Below are positions 28,788 through 39,904 of a stretch of 64,000 nt of DNA, piece by piece. Below the pieces are notes generated by a model. That model was not told the origin of the DNA, did no database searches, and saw only the letters and a program-made list of their open reading frames with translations. Location of the stretch: NCBI RefSeq assembly GCF_030161875.1, contig NZ_BSVA01000001.1:3100001-3164000 (forward strand), given 5' to 3'. The number at the start of each line of letters is the position of its first letter. The stretch's first letter is position 1. A program made the position numbers and the translations under genes. This DNA is from Homoserinibacter gongjuensis (GTDB lineage: Bacteria > Actinomycetota > Actinomycetes > Actinomycetales > Microbacteriaceae).

Positions 28788-28804
28788 TTAGTACTCCTTA
28801 CTAA
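28788..28804. promoter_or_regulatory. AT-rich palindrome TTAGTA-N5-TACTAA upstream of the chitinase
   Basis: TTAGTACTCCTTACTAA at 28788-28804 is a perfect 6-bp dyad with a 5-bp spacer in an AT-rich island 75 bp before the chitinase ATG. On the minus strand it contains possible -10 words (TACTAA). An operator for an unlinked repressor of chitin use is the simplest reading, but no regulator is encoded nearby. Confidence 0.5.
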
Positions 28805-28894
28805 TTGGTGACGAGTGCTAGCTTTCCGCGAATCGAGTGACACGAGTCAGCATTCCCAGGTGATTGCCAGGAATCCACTCGTAGCTGTTGCCGC

Positions 28895-29590
28895 CTACTC
28901 CTCGCGGAGCTCCCACGGCACGTCATCGGCGTCGAGTTCGATCGGTACGGCGGGCGGCTTGTCAAACGGGCCCGGCTCCGGTCCCATCCCGTAACCGAGC
29001 TTCGCGATACCTTCGACCCCCGACGGACCGCCGCCGACCATACGGCGACGCAGGCGTCGTAATCCCCCGAGCGGCGCATCCGTCTCGGTCACCAGCCGCA
29101 CCGCGCTGCGCGCGTAGGCACGCTGGAAATACGGCTGCAGCATCCGGATGCCGGGCCACAACACGAGCCACCACCCGCCCGAGATGCGCGACACGGTGCG
29201 CGTGACGAACCAGATCGAGCCGTCGGGGTCGCGTTCGACGAGGAAGCACTCCTCCCCCGTGATTGGATGCCCGGGCCGCGTTCCGTAGCCGAAGCCACGC
29301 CGGTCGGGCTCGTCGGCCACCCAGATGACGCGCACCGGCTCGTGCACCCGCATCCAGCCGTAGCGCGTCTCGTAGTCTCGCCCCTCGACGACGACCGGGT
29401 CGTCAGGCGTCACCGTGAAGCCGATCGCCTGCTTGATCGCCCACCCCGAGACGACCTCCACGGCGCGTCGCCAGATCCGCTCGCCCTCACCGAGCGGCAC
29501 GCGCTGCTCGCGCAGACGCAACCCCGGCGGCACCGCCGCGCCCGGCCGCGCGGCGCGGGGTGCGTCGTAGCTCAGGCCGTCGGCCGACAT
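28895..29590 (-). CDS. DUF1990 family protein (paralogue 3 of 3)
   Basis: A 231-residue paralogue. It starts MSADGLSYDAPRAARPGAAVPPGLRLREQRVPLGEGERIWRRAVEVVSGWAIKQAIGF and keeps VIWVADEPDRRGFGYGTRPGHPITGEECFLVERDPDGSIWFVTRTVSR. A C-terminal extension of about 60 residues (GGLRRLRRRMVGGG to VPWELREE) is unique to this copy. Its start lies three bases after the lepA stop, so it is probably co-transcribed with lepA. Function unknown. Confidence 0.85.
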   Translation of the reverse strand: MSADGLSYDAPRAARPGAAVPPGLRLREQRVPLGEGERIWRRAVEVVSGWAIKQAIGFTVTPDDPVVVEGRDYETRYGWMRVHEPVRVIWVADEPDRRGFGYGTRPGHPITGEECFLVERDPDGSIWFVTRTVSRISGGWWLVLWPGIRMLQPYFQRAYARSAVRLVTETDAPLGGLRRLRRRMVGGGPSGVEGIAKLGYGMGPEPGPFDKPPAVPIELDADDVPWELREE

Positions 29591-29593
29591 CCG

Positions 29594-31449
<1,856 letters not shown>

Positions 31450-31543
31450 ATCCGGACGATTCTCCCATGAGCGGGGGCGACGCGTTGCCCGAACGGAGCA
31501 CGGTCGGCGGGAGCAACCGCATCACCGGGCGGCGAAACGCGGA

Positions 31544-31571
31544 TGCGGCGGGAGCAACTGCCCCCGCCGCA
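31544..31571 (-). terminator. Stem-loop downstream of the DUF4190 gene
   Basis: TGCGGCGGG (31544-31552) pairs with CCCGCCGCA (31563-31571) around a 10-base loop, 25 bases after the DUF4190 stop on the minus strand. No long T-tract, so terminator function is likely but unproven. The 31450-31595 gap also has a repeated GGCGGGAGCAAC word. Confidence 0.5.
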
Positions 31572-31595
31572 TTGCAGCTATGCCGCCCGCGCTTC

Positions 31596-31976
31596 TCAGA
31601 AGACGTCGAAGAAGTCGGGGCCCCAGCCGAAGCCCATGCCCCAGAGGGCGAAGGGCGCGGCGATCGCGAAGCCGAGGATCGCGACGACGAGCCAGCCGAA
31701 GGTGCCGACGAAGCCGAGCACGATGCCCCACGTCGACATCGTGCGGCCCTGCGGCTCGCGCGAACGGGCGAGGAAGCCGAACACGATCGCGAGGATGCCG
31801 GCGATCGCCCAGCCCGTCGGGATGGAGGCGATGCCGAGCACGAGGCTCGCGATGCTGAATCCGTTGCTGGCGGATGCGGGGGCGCTCGACTCGGTGCGCG
31901 GTGCGGCGTACGGGTTCTCGGGCGCGGCGGTGGCGGAGGGCTGCTCCGCGGTGGGGGTGGAGGTTGTATCGGTCAT
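31596..31976 (-). CDS. DUF4190 domain membrane protein
   Basis: A 126-residue protein with a Thr/Ala/Pro-rich N-terminus ([19 protein letters not shown]) and a two-helix DUF4190 core: [59 protein letters not shown]. The end is aromatic ([15 protein letters not shown]). Function unknown; such domains are common in small actinobacterial membrane proteins. The start ATG has no clear ribosome binding site. Confidence 0.8.
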   Translation of the reverse strand: MTDTTSTPTAEQPSATAAPENPYAAPRTESSAPASASNGFSIASLVLGIASIPTGWAIAGILAIVFGFLARSREPQGRTMSTWGIVLGFVGTFGWLVVAILGFAIAAPFALWGMGFGWGPDFFDVF

Positions 31977-32073
31977 GCATCCAGCGTCGCGTCGCCGCCG
32001 TGCACGCGGTATCCGGGCAACCCCGGATGCGCTGGCGGTCACCCGTCGCCGCGGAGGGCGGCTCGCTGCCGCG

Positions 32074-32103
32074 TTGGCGGGTGCCCATGTGAACTGGTAA
32101 CGT
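32074..32103 (+). promoter_or_regulatory. Candidate promoter of rpsT
   Basis: TTGGCG (32074-32079), 18-base spacer and TAACGT (32098-32103), 143 bases before the rpsT ATG. This leaves a roughly 135-base 5' leader in which no clear conserved structure was recognised. Confidence 0.4.
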
Positions 32104-32245
32104 AGACCTTTGGATTTCGACCTGTGTCGCTTCGCGGCGCTGTTCGATCTATCAGTTTCCGCGTGACCCACAACACGCGATTCGCCGGGATGCGCCCCTC
32201 TACCGCAGACGGCACTCACCATCCGTTCCACAACGAAAGAGATCC

Positions 32246-32506
32246 ATGGCGAACATCAAGTCGCAGATCAAGCGCATCGGCACCAACAAGAAGGCCGAGG
32301 AGCGCAACAAGGCTGTCAAGAGCGAGCTCAAGACGGCCGTGCGTCGCACGCGCGAGGCCATCGCCGCGGGCGACAAGGCCAAGGCCGAGGCCGCTCTGGC
32401 CACCGCCACCAAGAAGCTCGACAAGGCTGTGAGCAAGGGCGTCATCCACAAGAACCAGGCGGCGAACCGCAAGTCGTCGATCGCCTCGCAGGTCTCCGCG
32501 CTCTAA
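32246..32506 (+). CDS. rpsT: 30S ribosomal protein S20
   Basis: An 86-residue basic ribosomal protein that binds 16S rRNA early in 30S assembly. [38 protein letters not shown] is diagnostic. AAGAGAT precedes the ATG as ribosome binding site. The gene is monocistronic, followed by a UUCG-loop terminator. It lies opposite holA, which often neighbours rpsT in Actinobacteria. Confidence 0.98.
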   Translation: MANIKSQIKRIGTNKKAEERNKAVKSELKTAVRRTREAIAAGDKAKAEAALATATKKLDKAVSKGVIHKNQAANRKSSIASQVSAL

Positions 32507-32523
32507 GCTGAGTTCTCGCGTCA

Positions 32524-32559
32524 CGGGCCTCGCACCTTCGGGTGCGGGGCCCGTTTCCG
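32524..32559 (+). terminator. Rho-independent terminator of rpsT
   Basis: CGGGCCTCGCACC, loop TTCG, GGTGCGGGGCCCG (32524-32553) with a single T-G mismatch and TTTCCGTT after it. The UUCG tetraloop makes it very stable. Confidence 0.9.
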
Positions 32560-32582
32560 TTGCGGCGGGGCGGCATCCGCTT

Positions 32583-32730
32583 CCCAACTCAAGGAGCTGC
32601 GCGGCCCAAATCAAGGAACCGCTGAGGCTGCTGCGACCTGCTGAGGCGGATGTTGGCGTTTCGGCACCGGTGGTCCTTGATTTGGGCTGCCCGGTTCCTT
32701 GATTCGGGAGCCTGGCTCCTTGATTTGGGA
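32583..32730. repeat. Inverted array of five TCCTTGATTTGGG units
   Basis: Two inverted copies (cores 32583-32595 and 32605-32617) face three direct copies (cores 32674-32686, 32696-32708 and 32717-32729). Spacing is 21-22 bp, close to two helical turns, and the two inner pairs are symmetric about 32645.5. It fills the gap between the rpsT terminator and the 3' end of holA. No gene is seen in it. Confidence 0.8.
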
Positions 32731-32776
32731 TGCGAGGAATCGCGCGACCGGCCGGCGCGCGCGCGTGGCCAACGGG

Positions 32777-33791
32777 TCAGGCGCCGCGGGAGGCGATGAC
32801 GGTGACCATGCGCTCGAGTGCGTAGACGGGGTCGCGGCCGGCCCCCTTCACCTGGGCGTCGGCGGCGGCGAGCGCCTCGATCGCACGGGCGAGGCCCTCA
32901 TCCGTCCATCCCTGCAGGTCGCGGCGAGCCCGGTCGACCTGCCAGCCCTGCAGCCCGAACTGGCGCGCGAGGTCGTTGGACGAGCCGCGGGCGCCCGCGA
33001 GCTTCGCCATGGTGCGCACCTTCATGGCGAAGGCGGCCACCATCGGCACGGGGTCGGATCCGGATGCGAGGGCGTGCCGCAGCAGGCCGAGCGCCTCGCC
33101 GGGGCGGCCGGCAATGGCGGCATCTGCAACCGCGAAGGCGGTGACCTCGGCGCGACCCGCGTAGTAGCGGTCGACGGTCTGCTCGGTGATGTCGCCGTCG
33201 GTGTCGGAGATCAGTTGACGGCAGGCGGCAGCCAGCTCGGCGAGGTCGTCGGTGAAGGCCGACACGAGCGCGCGCACGGCTCCGGGGTGGCCTTGCGCTT
33301 GGCGGCACGGAACTCGGCCGCAGCGAAGTCGATCTTGTCGCCCTCGCGCTTGAGCTCGGCGCACACCACCTCGACGCCGCCTCCGCTACCGCCGCGGATC
33401 GCGTCGAGCAGCTTCTTGCCGCGCACCCCTCCCCGTGCCGCAGCACGAGCACGGTGTCGTCGGCCGGGGCGTTGAGGTAGCCGAGGGTCTCTTCGAGGAA
33501 CGCGTCGGTGGCCTTCTCGACCTGGCTCACCCGGATGAGGCGCGGCTCGGCGAACAGCGACGGGCTCGCGAGGGTGAGTAGCTCACCCGGCGCGTAGGCA
33601 CCCGCGTCGATGTCGGAGACCTCGAGACTCGGATCGGCATCGCGCATCTTCTCGCGGATCGCGCGGATCGCGCGCTCGGCGAGCAACTGCTCCGGGCCCG
33701 TCACCAGCACGACGGGCGCCGGATCCACGCTGTGCCACGCGAGCTGCGGGATGGCGGTCTTCGTGCTCTTCGTGGGAGTGCGTGCCGCCAT
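32777..33791 (-). CDS. holA: DNA polymerase III delta subunit (two frameshifts)
   Basis: Clamp-loader subunit that opens the beta clamp. It starts MAARTPTKSTKTAIPQLAWHSVDPAPVVLVTGPEQLLAERAI. Fragments in three frames join with one missing G near 33427 (HGEGVRGKKLLDAI) and one near 33283 (KATPGAVRALVSAF). The C-terminal collar ends VYALERMVTVIASRGA. The corrected length is 338 residues, typical of the family. It starts leaderless from a TAGGCT box that overlaps the stop codon of the upstream gene. Confidence 0.92.
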
Positions 33792-33797
33792 ACGGCC

Positions 33798-33803
33798 AGC
33801 CTA
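33798..33803 (-). promoter_or_regulatory. -10 box TAGGCT of holA, sharing the upstream stop codon
   Basis: TAGGCT, six bases (ggccgt), then ATG 33791. Its first three bases, TAG (33803-33801), are also the stop codon of the upstream membrane-protein gene in its repaired frame. Confidence 0.5.
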
Positions 33804-34246
33804 ACGAGGGCCGGTGACGCCGGCCGCCACCGCTGCGCGACGCCAGGCGACGAACCAGGCGAGCACGCCGAGGAACGGCACAGCGGTCAGGCCAGAGCGG
33901 GAATCCAGGCGACAAGGGGATAGGAGAGCAGGAGACTCACCGCGAGGAGAACGACTCCCACGACCGCGATGCGACCAAAACCCGGAGTGCGTGCGAGGAG
34001 CGCGATGATCGTGGTCGCGACGGCAAGCACGACGACGAGAACCGTCACGAGGGTTCCCATCGCTGCGCGATCTGATTCGAAACAATTGCGCGCCGGCGGG
34101 TAGATCGCCGTGCAGACCTCTGGGCCGAGGGGAACCGCCACCGCCCAGATGAGCACGAGAGACGCCGCCGCGAGCAGCACAGCGAGGGCCGTGAGCAGCC
34201 ACGACCGCATCGGCACCGCGACGCGAGGCGAACCCGCTTCCGTCAT
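33801..34246 (-). CDS. Small membrane protein, function unknown (one frameshift)
   Basis: Starts MTEAGSPRVAVPMRSWLLTALAVLL. Three hydrophobic helices are read to WIPALA, where the frame stops at about 33887. One missing base near 33890 extends it through LTAVPFLGVLAWFVAWRRA, a clean fourth helix, to TAG 33801, giving about 148 residues. An external loop has two cysteines (EVCTAIYPPARNCFES). No family recognised. It sits between comEC and holA and starts from a TAGGGT leaderless box. Confidence 0.6.
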
Positions 34247-34252
34247 GGGGCC

Positions 34253-34258
34253 ACCCTA
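34253..34258 (-). promoter_or_regulatory. -10 box TAGGGT, sharing the comEC stop codon
   Basis: TAGGGT, six bases (ggcccc), then ATG 34246. TAG at 34258-34256 is the comEC stop codon. Confidence 0.5.
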
Positions 34259-36538
34259 GCGAGCCGTCCAGACCCGCGGCGGGTCGCCCGGCTCGGCGGG
34301 CGGGGCCACCAGGATGAGGCCGTCGAGGTCGGTGCGGAACGCGGCGGTGCCGGATGCGGAGAGCGCCTCCAGCGCGCGGTCGGTCGGGTGGCCGTAGTCG
34401 TTGTCGGCACCCACGCCGATGAGACCCACGGATGCCGCCGCACGCGCGTAGAGCTGCTCGCTGAAGTCGCGGGAGCCGTGGTGCGCGACCTTCAGCACAT
34501 CGACCGACGGCGGGTGCGCGAGGCTCGACATGCGCTGCTGCGACTCCTCATCGAGATCGCCCAGCAGGAGCGCGCTGAGGCATGCGTCGCATCCGACGCC
34601 GGGGGTCGTCAGCAGCGTGACGCTCGCCGGATTGCCCGGCTCGACACCGCGCGGTGGCGGCCAGAGCGTCTGCCACTCGAGTGCACCGATGCGCCCCGAC
34701 ATGCCCTCCTGCCCCTGCACCAGCTGGGCGCCGCCCGCGCGCAACTCGTCACGCAGCCGCTCGTCGTCGCTCTCCCCCACCGGACCGACGAGGGCGATGT
34801 CGACCCGGCCGAGCACGGCATCCGTTCCTCCGACGTGGTCATGGTCGTAGTGGGTGAGCACGAGCAGGTCGATGTGCGCGATGCCGAGGTCGTCGAGACA
34901 GGCGGCGAGCAGTGCGGGGTCGGGTCCGGTGTCGACGAGCGCCACGACGCCCTCGGAGCGGACGAGCGTCGCATCGCCCTGACCGACGTCGCACATGGCG
35001 TACTGCCAGTCGGCGGGGCGCGAGGCGATGGCCGCGATGCGGATGCCGGCGACCGCCCCGAGGTAGCCCAGCATCCCGACGCACACGACCCCGGCGGCGA
35101 TCCGGCGCAGCCGTGAGCCGGGCGGGCCCAGCACCGCGGCGAGGGTCGCCACGCTCAACGCGACCAGCACGAGCACCCCGACCAGGTCACCCGGCCACGG
35201 CAGGCGCGCGCCCGGCAGCTCGGATGCGACGCTGGCGACCGCGGCGACCCACGACGCGGGAAGCCAGGCGATCGCGGCGAACCCCTGCGCGAGCGGCGGC
35301 GAGAGGGGCGCCACGAGACACGCGACGAGCCCCACCACAGTCGCGAGAGGTGCAGCGGGGCCCGCCAGCAGGTTCGCGGGCACTCCCCACAGCGGCAGCG
35401 TCGGGCTGAGCAGCAACAACACCGGCTGGCACGCGAGCTGCGCCGCTGTCGGCACGGCGAGGGCGAGCGCGAGCGGCCGCGGCATCCACCGCCCGAGCAC
35501 GACCGCGAGGGGCCCGGCGAGCAGCAGCAGTCCCGCCGTCGCGAGCACCGAAAGCGCGAAGCCATACGATCGCGCGAGCCAGGGGTCGACCACCAGCAGC
35601 ACGATCACGGCGAGACACAGAGCCGGCACCCCGCGCGCGCCGCGCCCGAGGGCGAAGGCGAGCAGCACGATGCCGCCCATCACCGCCGCCCGCAGCACGC
35701 TCGGCTCGGGTGTCACGAGCACCACGAAGCCGCCGAGCGCGGCGAGCGACACCGCCACGCGCCACGCTCGCGAAAGCCCGATGAGGGCGCACAGTGCGAA
35801 AGCCGCCCCCGTCACGAGCACGCAGTTGGCACCGGATACCGCGGTCAGGTGGGTGAGGGATGCCGCCTTCATCGCGGCATCCAAGGGCTCGTCGACCCGG
35901 CTCGTGTCACCCACCGCGAGGCCCGGCAGTAGACGCGCGCCGTCGCCCGGCAGCTGCTCACTTACTGCGACGAGGCCGGCTCGCAGCGCCGAGGCCGCGA
36001 CCAACGCCGGAGGCGCGCGCCCGACCCGCGTCGCATCCCCCTCTGCGAAGGCGAGGAACGCGATCTCGTCGCCGGGCTCGGCCGTGACCACCCGGGCACG
36101 CACGCGCCAGGTCTCGCCGAGCTGCGGAGCCGCCGCCGACTCGAGGAACAGCAGCACGGATGCCGCCCCCGCCCCCGGCGCGTCGCTCAGCACCGCGCGC
36201 CCCGGCAGGCGACCCTCGCGCAGGCCACCCGTCGCGGTGACCTCGAGTTCGACGGACGCACCGCCCGCCGCGTCGACGAAGGCGGAAGGCGTGCGCGCGG
36301 GAGCCTGCGTGGCGACCACGGTTGCGACCAGTGCGGCTGCGGTGAGCGCGATCGAGGCCGCGACGAGGAAGCGGAGCCCGGTCGCGGCCACCACCGAGAG
36401 GGCGGCGGCGGCCCAGAGGATGGCTGCCACGACGCCGAGCGGCGCGTCGGGGGCGAGGCCGATGAGCACGCCGCCCGTGGCCCAGGCGGCGAGCGCCGCG
36501 GGCAGGAGACGGAGGTCGGAGCGCCGCTCCTCACCCAC
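34256..36538 (-). CDS. comEC: ComEC/Rec2-type DNA-uptake channel
   Basis: Inner-membrane channel for single-stranded DNA in natural transformation. It is about 760 residues from GTG 36538 (VGEERRSDLRLLPAALAAWA). It has an N-terminal DUF4131-like part, the central competence membrane domain (LTHLTAVSGANCVLVTGAAFALCALIGLSRAWR and GIVLLAFALGRGARGVPALCLAVI), and a C-terminal metallo-beta-lactamase domain with LTHYDHDHVGGTD and KVAHHGSRD. As given, its frame joins that of ComEA without a stop, probably through a one-base deletion near 36550. The start overlaps the proposed comEA TGA. Confidence 0.9.
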   Translation of the reverse strand: MGEERRSDLRLLPAALAAWATGGVLIGLAPDAPLGVVAAILWAAAALSVVAATGLRFLVAASIALTAAALVATVVATQAPARTPSAFVDAAGGASVELEVTATGGLREGRLPGRAVLSDAPGAGAASVLLFLESAAAPQLGETWRVRARVVTAEPGDEIAFLAFAEGDATRVGRAPPALVAASALRAGLVAVSEQLPGDGARLLPGLAVGDTSRVDEPLDAAMKAASLTHLTAVSGANCVLVTGAAFALCALIGLSRAWRVAVSLAALGGFVVLVTPEPSVLRAAVMGGIVLLAFALGRGARGVPALCLAVIVLLVVDPWLARSYGFALSVLATAGLLLLAGPLAVVLGRWMPRPLALALAVPTAAQLACQPVLLLLSPTLPLWGVPANLLAGPAAPLATVVGLVACLVAPLSPPLAQGFAAIAWLPASWVAAVASVASELPGARLPWPGDLVGVLVLVALSVATLAAVLGPPGSRLRRIAAGVVCVGMLGYLGAVAGIRIAAIASRPADWQYAMCDVGQGDATLVRSEGVVALVDTGPDPALLAACLDDLGIAHIDLLVLTHYDHDHVGGTDAVLGRVDIALVGPVGESDDERLRDELRAGGAQLVQGQEGMSGRIGALEWQTLWPPPRGVEPGNPASVTLLTTPGVGCDACLSALLLGDLDEESQQRMSSLAHPPSVDVLKVAHHGSRDFSEQLYARAAASVGLIGVGADNDYGHPTDRALEALSASGTAAFRTDLDGLILVAPPAEPGDPPRVWTAR

Positions 36539-37138
36539 CCTGCACCACCAGGGGCGCAGGGCCTCGACAGTCTTGGAGCCGATGCCGCTCACGGCCAGCA
36601 GATCGTCGACCGAGCTGATCGGACCGTTGGTCTCCCGCCAGTCGATGATGCGCTGCGCCATCGCGGGGCCGATGCGCGGCAGAGTCTCGAGGGTTGCGGC
36701 GTCGGCGGTGTTGAGATCGACGCGGCCATCGGCAGCCGTGCCGGGCGCCGACGCCACCGCCTCCCCGATGGCGGGCACCGCGAACTGCTCCCCGTCGCTC
36801 AACGGCCGGGCGAGGTTCACTCCGCCCTGATCGGCCGCGTCCGTCATGCCTCCCGCGGCCGCGATCGCATCCACGACCCGATCGCCCTCGCGCAGCTCGT
36901 AGAGCCCGGGCCGCGCGACCTCGCCGAGCACGTGCACGAAGATGGGCGAGGTCGCACCGACGACCGGTCCCGCGTCGCTCGGCGGCGAGGACGACACCAG
37001 TTCCCGCTCGGCGCCACGAGGCGTCACCACCGTGATGAACACGGCGATTGCCGCCCCCGCGAGCAGCACGATGAGCGCCGCCCCGACCCCACGTCGCACC
37101 CGGGCGCGGGAGGTGCCGGGGTCGGGGCGGGCGCTCAC
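36531..37138 (-). CDS. comEA: ComEA-type DNA-binding competence protein (3' frameshift)
   Basis: Membrane-anchored DNA receptor of the competence system. One N-terminal helix (GAALIVLLAGAAIAVFITVV), then an SLBB domain (IFVHVLGEVARPGLYELREGDRVVDAIAAAGGM) and a helix-hairpin-helix domain (GRVDLNTADAATLETLPRIGPAMAQRIIDWRETNGPISSVDDLLAVSGIGSKTVEALRP). One C missing from the CCCC near 36550 would restore the end LVVQGG and TGA 36533-36531. About 202 residues. Starts at GTG 37138 from a TAGCCT leaderless box. Confidence 0.88.
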
Positions 37139-37144
37139 CTGGGA

Positions 37145-37150
37145 AGGCTA
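37145..37150 (-). promoter_or_regulatory. -10 box TAGCCT of comEA-comEC (leaderless)
   Basis: TAGCCT, six bases (tcccag), then GTG 37138. Confidence 0.55.
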
Positions 37151-37199
37151 GGCGGGCGCGCCCGACCCCGAGGGGGCACGGATGCCGATCGGTGGAGTA

Positions 37200-39761
37200 C
37201 TAGCGGCGGGTCGCGATGTTGACGACACGAGGGGCACGCACGATGACGTTCACCACCTCGCGCGCGCCGACCGCACGCTGCACGGCATCCGAGGCACGTG
37301 CGAGCGCCTCGAGCTCGTCGGGCGCGATCTGCGGCGACACCTCGAGCCGATCGCGCACCTTGCCGTCGACCTGCACGATCGCGGTCACCGACTCCTCGAC
37401 GAGCAGTCGCGGGTCGGCCTTCGGCAGGGTCTGCAGCGCCACCGTCGGCTCGTGTCCGAGTGTCGCCCACATGTCCTCGGCCGTGTACGGCGAGAACAGC
37501 GACAGCAGGATCGCGAGCACCTCGGCGGCCTCCCGCACCGCGGGGTCAGCCCCGCCGACGCCCGAGTCGATCGCCTTGCGCATCACGTTGACGTGCTCCA
37601 TGAGCCGCGCCACGAGCACGTTGAACTTGAACGACTCGACCAGCCCCGGCACGTCCGCGAGCAGGTGGTGCGTCGCGCGGCGCAGGGCGACATCCCCCGA
37701 GCCGAACGCGACACCGGGCTCCGAGGTCACATCGTTCGCCACGCGCCACGCGCGCGCCAGGAACTTCGCCGACCCGGCGGGCGACACATCCGCCCAGTCG
37801 ATGTCGTCTTCGGGAGGACCCGCGAACGCCATCGTGAGGCGCACCGCGTCGACACCGAACTCGTCGAGCTGGTCGGAGAGCCGCACGAGATTGCCGCGGC
37901 TCTTCGACATGGCCGAGCCGTCCATGAGCACCATGCCCTGGTTGAGCAGTGCCGAGAAGGGCTCCGTGAAGTTCACATAGCCCAGGTCGAACAGCACCTT
38001 CGTGATAAAGCGCGCATAGAGCAGGTGCAGGATCGCGTGCGTCACGCCGCCCACGTACTGGTCGACGGGGGCCCACTTCTCGGCCATCGCGGTGTCGAAG
38101 GCCTGATCCTCATCGTTCGGCGACAGGAACCGCAGGAAGTACCACGAGCTGTCGACGAAGGTGTCCATCGTGTCGGGATCGCGGCGGGCGACGGTGCCGT
38201 CGGGCAGCGTCACGTTCACCCAGTCGGATGCGGCCCCCAGCGGCGAGGTGCCCTTCGGCTGCAGGTCGAGGCCTTCCGACGGCGGCAGGGCCACCGGCAG
38301 CTCCGACTCGTCGACCGGGATCTCGCGGCCGTCGTCGGTGTGCAGGATCGGGATCGGGGTGCCCCAGTAGCGCTGGCGGGAGATCAGCCAGTCGCGCAGC
38401 CGGTAGGTCTTGGCGGCACGGCCGGTGCCGGCCTCTTCTAGCAGCTCGATCACGCGACGGATGGCGTGCTGCTTGCTGAGCCCGTCGAGCGGACCCGAGT
38501 TGATCATGCGCCCGTCGCCCGCAAGCGCCTCGCCCGTGACCGACGGGTCGATCGAGGCCAGGTCGCGCACGGCATCCGGGTTCTCGAGCATCTCGGGGGT
38601 GACCACCGGAATCGCGCCCGTGATGGGTGCCGTCACGTCGACGACGACCTTCACCGGCAGCCCGAACGTGCGCGCGAAGTCGAGGTCGCGCTGATCGTGC
38701 GCGGGCACGGCCATGACCGCACCGTGCCCGTAGTCGGCCAGCACGTAGTCGGCGGTCCACACCGGGATGCGCTCGCCGTTCACGGGGTTGATCGCGTAAC
38801 GCTCCAGCGGGATGCCGGTCTTCTCGCGTGCCGCATCCTGGCGCTCGATCTCGGTCGACTTCTGCACCTGGGCGAGGTAGTCGGCGAACGCCACCTGCAC
38901 CTCGGGCGTCGAGCCGGCAGCCAGCTCGGCGGCCAGCTCCGAGTCCGGGGCGACGACCATGAAGGTCGCGCCGAACAGCGTGTCGGGGCGCGTCGTGAAC
39001 ACCGTGACGGGCTCGTCGCGACCCTCGATCGTGAAGTCGACGTCGGCACCCACCGAGCGCCCGATCCAGTTGCGCTGCATCGCGATGACCTTGCTCGGCC
39101 AGCGCCCCTCGAGCTGGTTCAGGTCATCCAGCAGCCGGTCGGCGTAGTCGGTGATCTTGAAGTACCACTGGGTGAGCTTCTTCTTGACCACGACGTTGTC
39201 GCACCGCTCACAGCGCCCGTCGACCACCTGCTCGTTCGCGAGCACGGTCTGATCGAAGGGGCACCAGTTCACCCAGCTCGCCTTGCGGTAGGCCAGGCCC
39301 TTCTCGTAGAGCTTCAGGAACAGCCACTGGTTCCACCGGTAGTACTCCGGGTCGGAGGTGTGGATGACGCGGTCCCAGTCGAAGCTCGTCGCGTAGCGCC
39401 GCATCGAGCTGCGCTGCTGCGCGATGTTGTCGTAGGTCCACTCGCGCGGGTCGATTCCGCGCTTGATCGCGGCGCCCTCGGCGGGCAGGCCGAAGGAGTC
39501 CCAACCGATGGGGTGCAGCACGTTGAAGCCCTGCAGGCGCCAGTAGCGCGCGATGATGTCGCCCAAGGCATACGCCTCGGCGTGGCCCATGTGCAGGTCG
39601 CCCGAGGGGTACGGGAACATGTCGAGCACGTACTTGCGGGGGCGCGTGTCGTCGGAGGTGTCCGTCGAGAAGGGCTTCATCTGGTCCCAGAGCGGCAGCC
39701 AGCGCTCCTGGATGCGGCGGAAGTCGTATCCCGACGTCTCGGACTGCTCGTGCTGGCTCAC
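37200..39761 (-). CDS. leuS: Leucyl-tRNA synthetase
   Basis: Class I synthetase charging tRNA-Leu. 853 residues from GTG 39761, chosen because AGAGGG lies just before it; an in-frame GTG at 39779 would add six residues. HMGH is [14 protein letters not shown], the editing domain contains the threonine-rich [12 protein letters not shown], and KMSKS is [14 protein letters not shown] zinc-type CxxC pair (CPFDQTV.., CERCDN) is present. The end VVNIATRR is normal. Charged product feeds the leuA leader control described upstream in this window. The frame is intact. Confidence 0.98.
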   Translation of the reverse strand: MSQHEQSETSGYDFRRIQERWLPLWDQMKPFSTDTSDDTRPRKYVLDMFPYPSGDLHMGHAEAYALGDIIARYWRLQGFNVLHPIGWDSFGLPAEGAAIKRGIDPREWTYDNIAQQRSSMRRYATSFDWDRVIHTSDPEYYRWNQWLFLKLYEKGLAYRKASWVNWCPFDQTVLANEQVVDGRCERCDNVVVKKKLTQWYFKITDYADRLLDDLNQLEGRWPSKVIAMQRNWIGRSVGADVDFTIEGRDEPVTVFTTRPDTLFGATFMVVAPDSELAAELAAGSTPEVQVAFADYLAQVQKSTEIERQDAAREKTGIPLERYAINPVNGERIPVWTADYVLADYGHGAVMAVPAHDQRDLDFARTFGLPVKVVVDVTAPITGAIPVVTPEMLENPDAVRDLASIDPSVTGEALAGDGRMINSGPLDGLSKQHAIRRVIELLEEAGTGRAAKTYRLRDWLISRQRYWGTPIPILHTDDGREIPVDESELPVALPPSEGLDLQPKGTSPLGAASDWVNVTLPDGTVARRDPDTMDTFVDSSWYFLRFLSPNDEDQAFDTAMAEKWAPVDQYVGGVTHAILHLLYARFITKVLFDLGYVNFTEPFSALLNQGMVLMDGSAMSKSRGNLVRLSDQLDEFGVDAVRLTMAFAGPPEDDIDWADVSPAGSAKFLARAWRVANDVTSEPGVAFGSGDVALRRATHHLLADVPGLVESFKFNVLVARLMEHVNVMRKAIDSGVGGADPAVREAAEVLAILLSLFSPYTAEDMWATLGHEPTVALQTLPKADPRLLVEESVTAIVQVDGKVRDRLEVSPQIAPDELEALARASDAVQRAVGAREVVNVIVRAPRVVNIATRR

Positions 39762-39779
39762 TGACCCTCTACCTCTCAC

Positions 39780-39809
39780 GCATTACTGCAACCTTTACAG
39801 CGTAGTCAA
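39780..39809 (-). promoter_or_regulatory. Promoter of leuS
   Basis: TTGACT (39809-39804), 18-base spacer and TAATGC (39785-39780), followed by a short leader with GAGAGGTAGAGGG. A T-box was looked for and not seen. Confidence 0.5.
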
Positions 39810-39825
39810 CGTTCCCAGGGGCGCT

Positions 39826-39904
39826 GGTTTCGAGACGCGTCGCCCGCTGCGCGGTCGGCGCTCCTCAACCCGCGGGGCACGCGTCGCCCGCTGCGCGGTC
39901 GGCG
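39826..39904. repeat. REP-like repeat with a 26-bp direct duplication, abutting pabB
   Basis: GGTTTCGAGACGCGT starts at 39826 and CTCCTCAACC ends at 39870. The 26-bp segment at 39835-39860 is repeated perfectly at 39879-39904, ending directly at the pabB stop codon. Confidence 0.8.

Noticed and set aside
32583..32730. CRISPR array or tandem satellite
   Set aside because: Five short units, two inverted, with only 8-9 bp between cores.
34256..37138. A natural ComEA-ComEC fusion protein
   Set aside because: Both parts are complete and a one-base deletion in a C run, like many others in the window, explains the join.
39781..39830. T-box riboswitch upstream of leuS
   Set aside because: The leader is too short and lacks the T-box sequence and stem I features.
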